Assembly: GCA_963573315.1 (NCBI GenBank) | Contig: CAUYJH010000030.1 | Location: 1-42,011, forward strand | Direction: 5' to 3' | Origin: Entomortierella parvispora | Lineage: Eukaryota > Mortierellomycota > Mortierellomycetes > Mortierellales > Mortierellaceae | Length of the DNA stretch: 42,011 nucleotides | In this document: piece by piece, positions 41,679 to 42,011 of the stretch | Layout: each line of letters opens with the position of its first letter | Position numbering within the stretch: the stretch's first letter is position 1 | The notes under the pieces: model-generated | Database searches by the model: none | What the model was told of the DNA's origin: nothing | Seen by the model: only the letters and a program-made list of their open reading frames with translations | Program-made: the position numbers and the translations under genes

Positions 41679-42011
41679 CTAGTAGTGACATTGAGAGAAT
41701 AAAGAGGTGTGTGAGTGTGAGTGTGAGAGTGAGAGTGTGATGTGAGGTTAACTCCCCTTTGGTTGTCCGTGCTCTTGTTTGCGCACTGATCACCACTATT
41801 GCCACCAAAAAAGCACAAAGCGACCCTTTTTTTTGTGTGTGGTTATTGCTGTTGCTCTTTCACTTTCTTTCCCTCTGTCTTCATTCCCTCCCTTCCCTTG
41901 ATTTTGGGCCAACTGCAACATCGTCAACAACGCCTCCTGCATTTTCGTCATCCTTGTGTTCTGATCCTATTGCTCTCTCTCTGACTCTCCCGAGAAGATT
42001 CATCGCAAGCA
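41679..42011 (-). other. Intron / upstream sequence of the PRL phosphatase gene
   Basis: Directly upstream of the acceptor is a CT/CA-rich run on the minus strand (41695-41745) that serves as a pyrimidine tract. Beyond 41830 the plus strand is CT-rich, which elsewhere in this window marks a plus-strand gene start, so a gene may begin just past the window. No preceding phosphatase exon is recognised here. Confidence 0.4.

Overview
The window is nuclear DNA of a filamentous fungus. Its genes carry short introns with GTAAGT-like donors, CTAAC or TACTAAC branch sites and pyrimidine-CAG/TAG acceptors. There are three nuclear-type tRNA genes and a Ty3/gypsy chromovirus. Gene architecture and long Ser/Thr/Gln-rich proteins suggest an early-diverging lineage such as Mortierellomycota or Mucoromycota. 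That placement is an impression, not a computed result.

Layout, left to right. (1) 468-3590 (-): Caf120/Skg3-like PH-domain protein, two exons. (2) 3591-7403: long non-coding stretch with GA-rich tracts. (3) 7529-9625 (+): F-box/leucine-rich-repeat protein. (4) 10003-10895 (+): isoprenylcysteine carboxyl methyltransferase-like membrane enzyme, two exons. (5) 11595-12562 (-): NEDD8/Rub1 in five tiny exons, divergent from (6) 12746-13629 (+): prefoldin subunit 1, three exons. (7) 13887-16758 (-): succinate dehydrogenase flavoprotein, seven exons including an apparent 10-nt microexon. (8) 17.8-28.3 kb: gene-poor block with tRNA-Thr(AGT), tRNA-His(GTG), a 441-bp MITE, an intact 7.3-kb LTR retrotransposon and tRNA-Phe(GAA). 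(9) 28568-32272 (-): Vps9-type Rab5 exchange factor, nine exons. (10) 32619-35516 (-): 965-residue disordered protein of unknown function. (11) 39119-40315 (+): 242-residue unknown protein. (12) 41172-41678 (-): C-terminal exon of a PRL (PTP4A)-type phosphatase with an Arg-Ser repeat insertion; its 5' part lies beyond the window.

The host genes are mostly unrelated housekeeping functions: neddylation, tubulin/actin folding, respiration, endosomal Rab5 signalling, CaaX methylation and phosphatase signalling. I see no operon-like or defence-like cluster. Exon chains for NEDD8, PFDN1, SDH1, ICMT, VPS9, the PH protein and the 242-residue protein were joined by hand. All close in frame, which is the main support for the splice sites.

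The most unusual items are: the young retrotransposon (identical 169-bp LTRs, ATCCC target duplication) with an extra coiled-coil ORF before gag, a strong leader splice donor and no recognisable tRNA primer site; the MITE with 75-bp inverted repeats; the RS-repeat insertion in the PRL phosphatase; the microexons of NEDD8 and SDH1; and a TCACGTG-type motif recurring at several promoters and in the LTRs.
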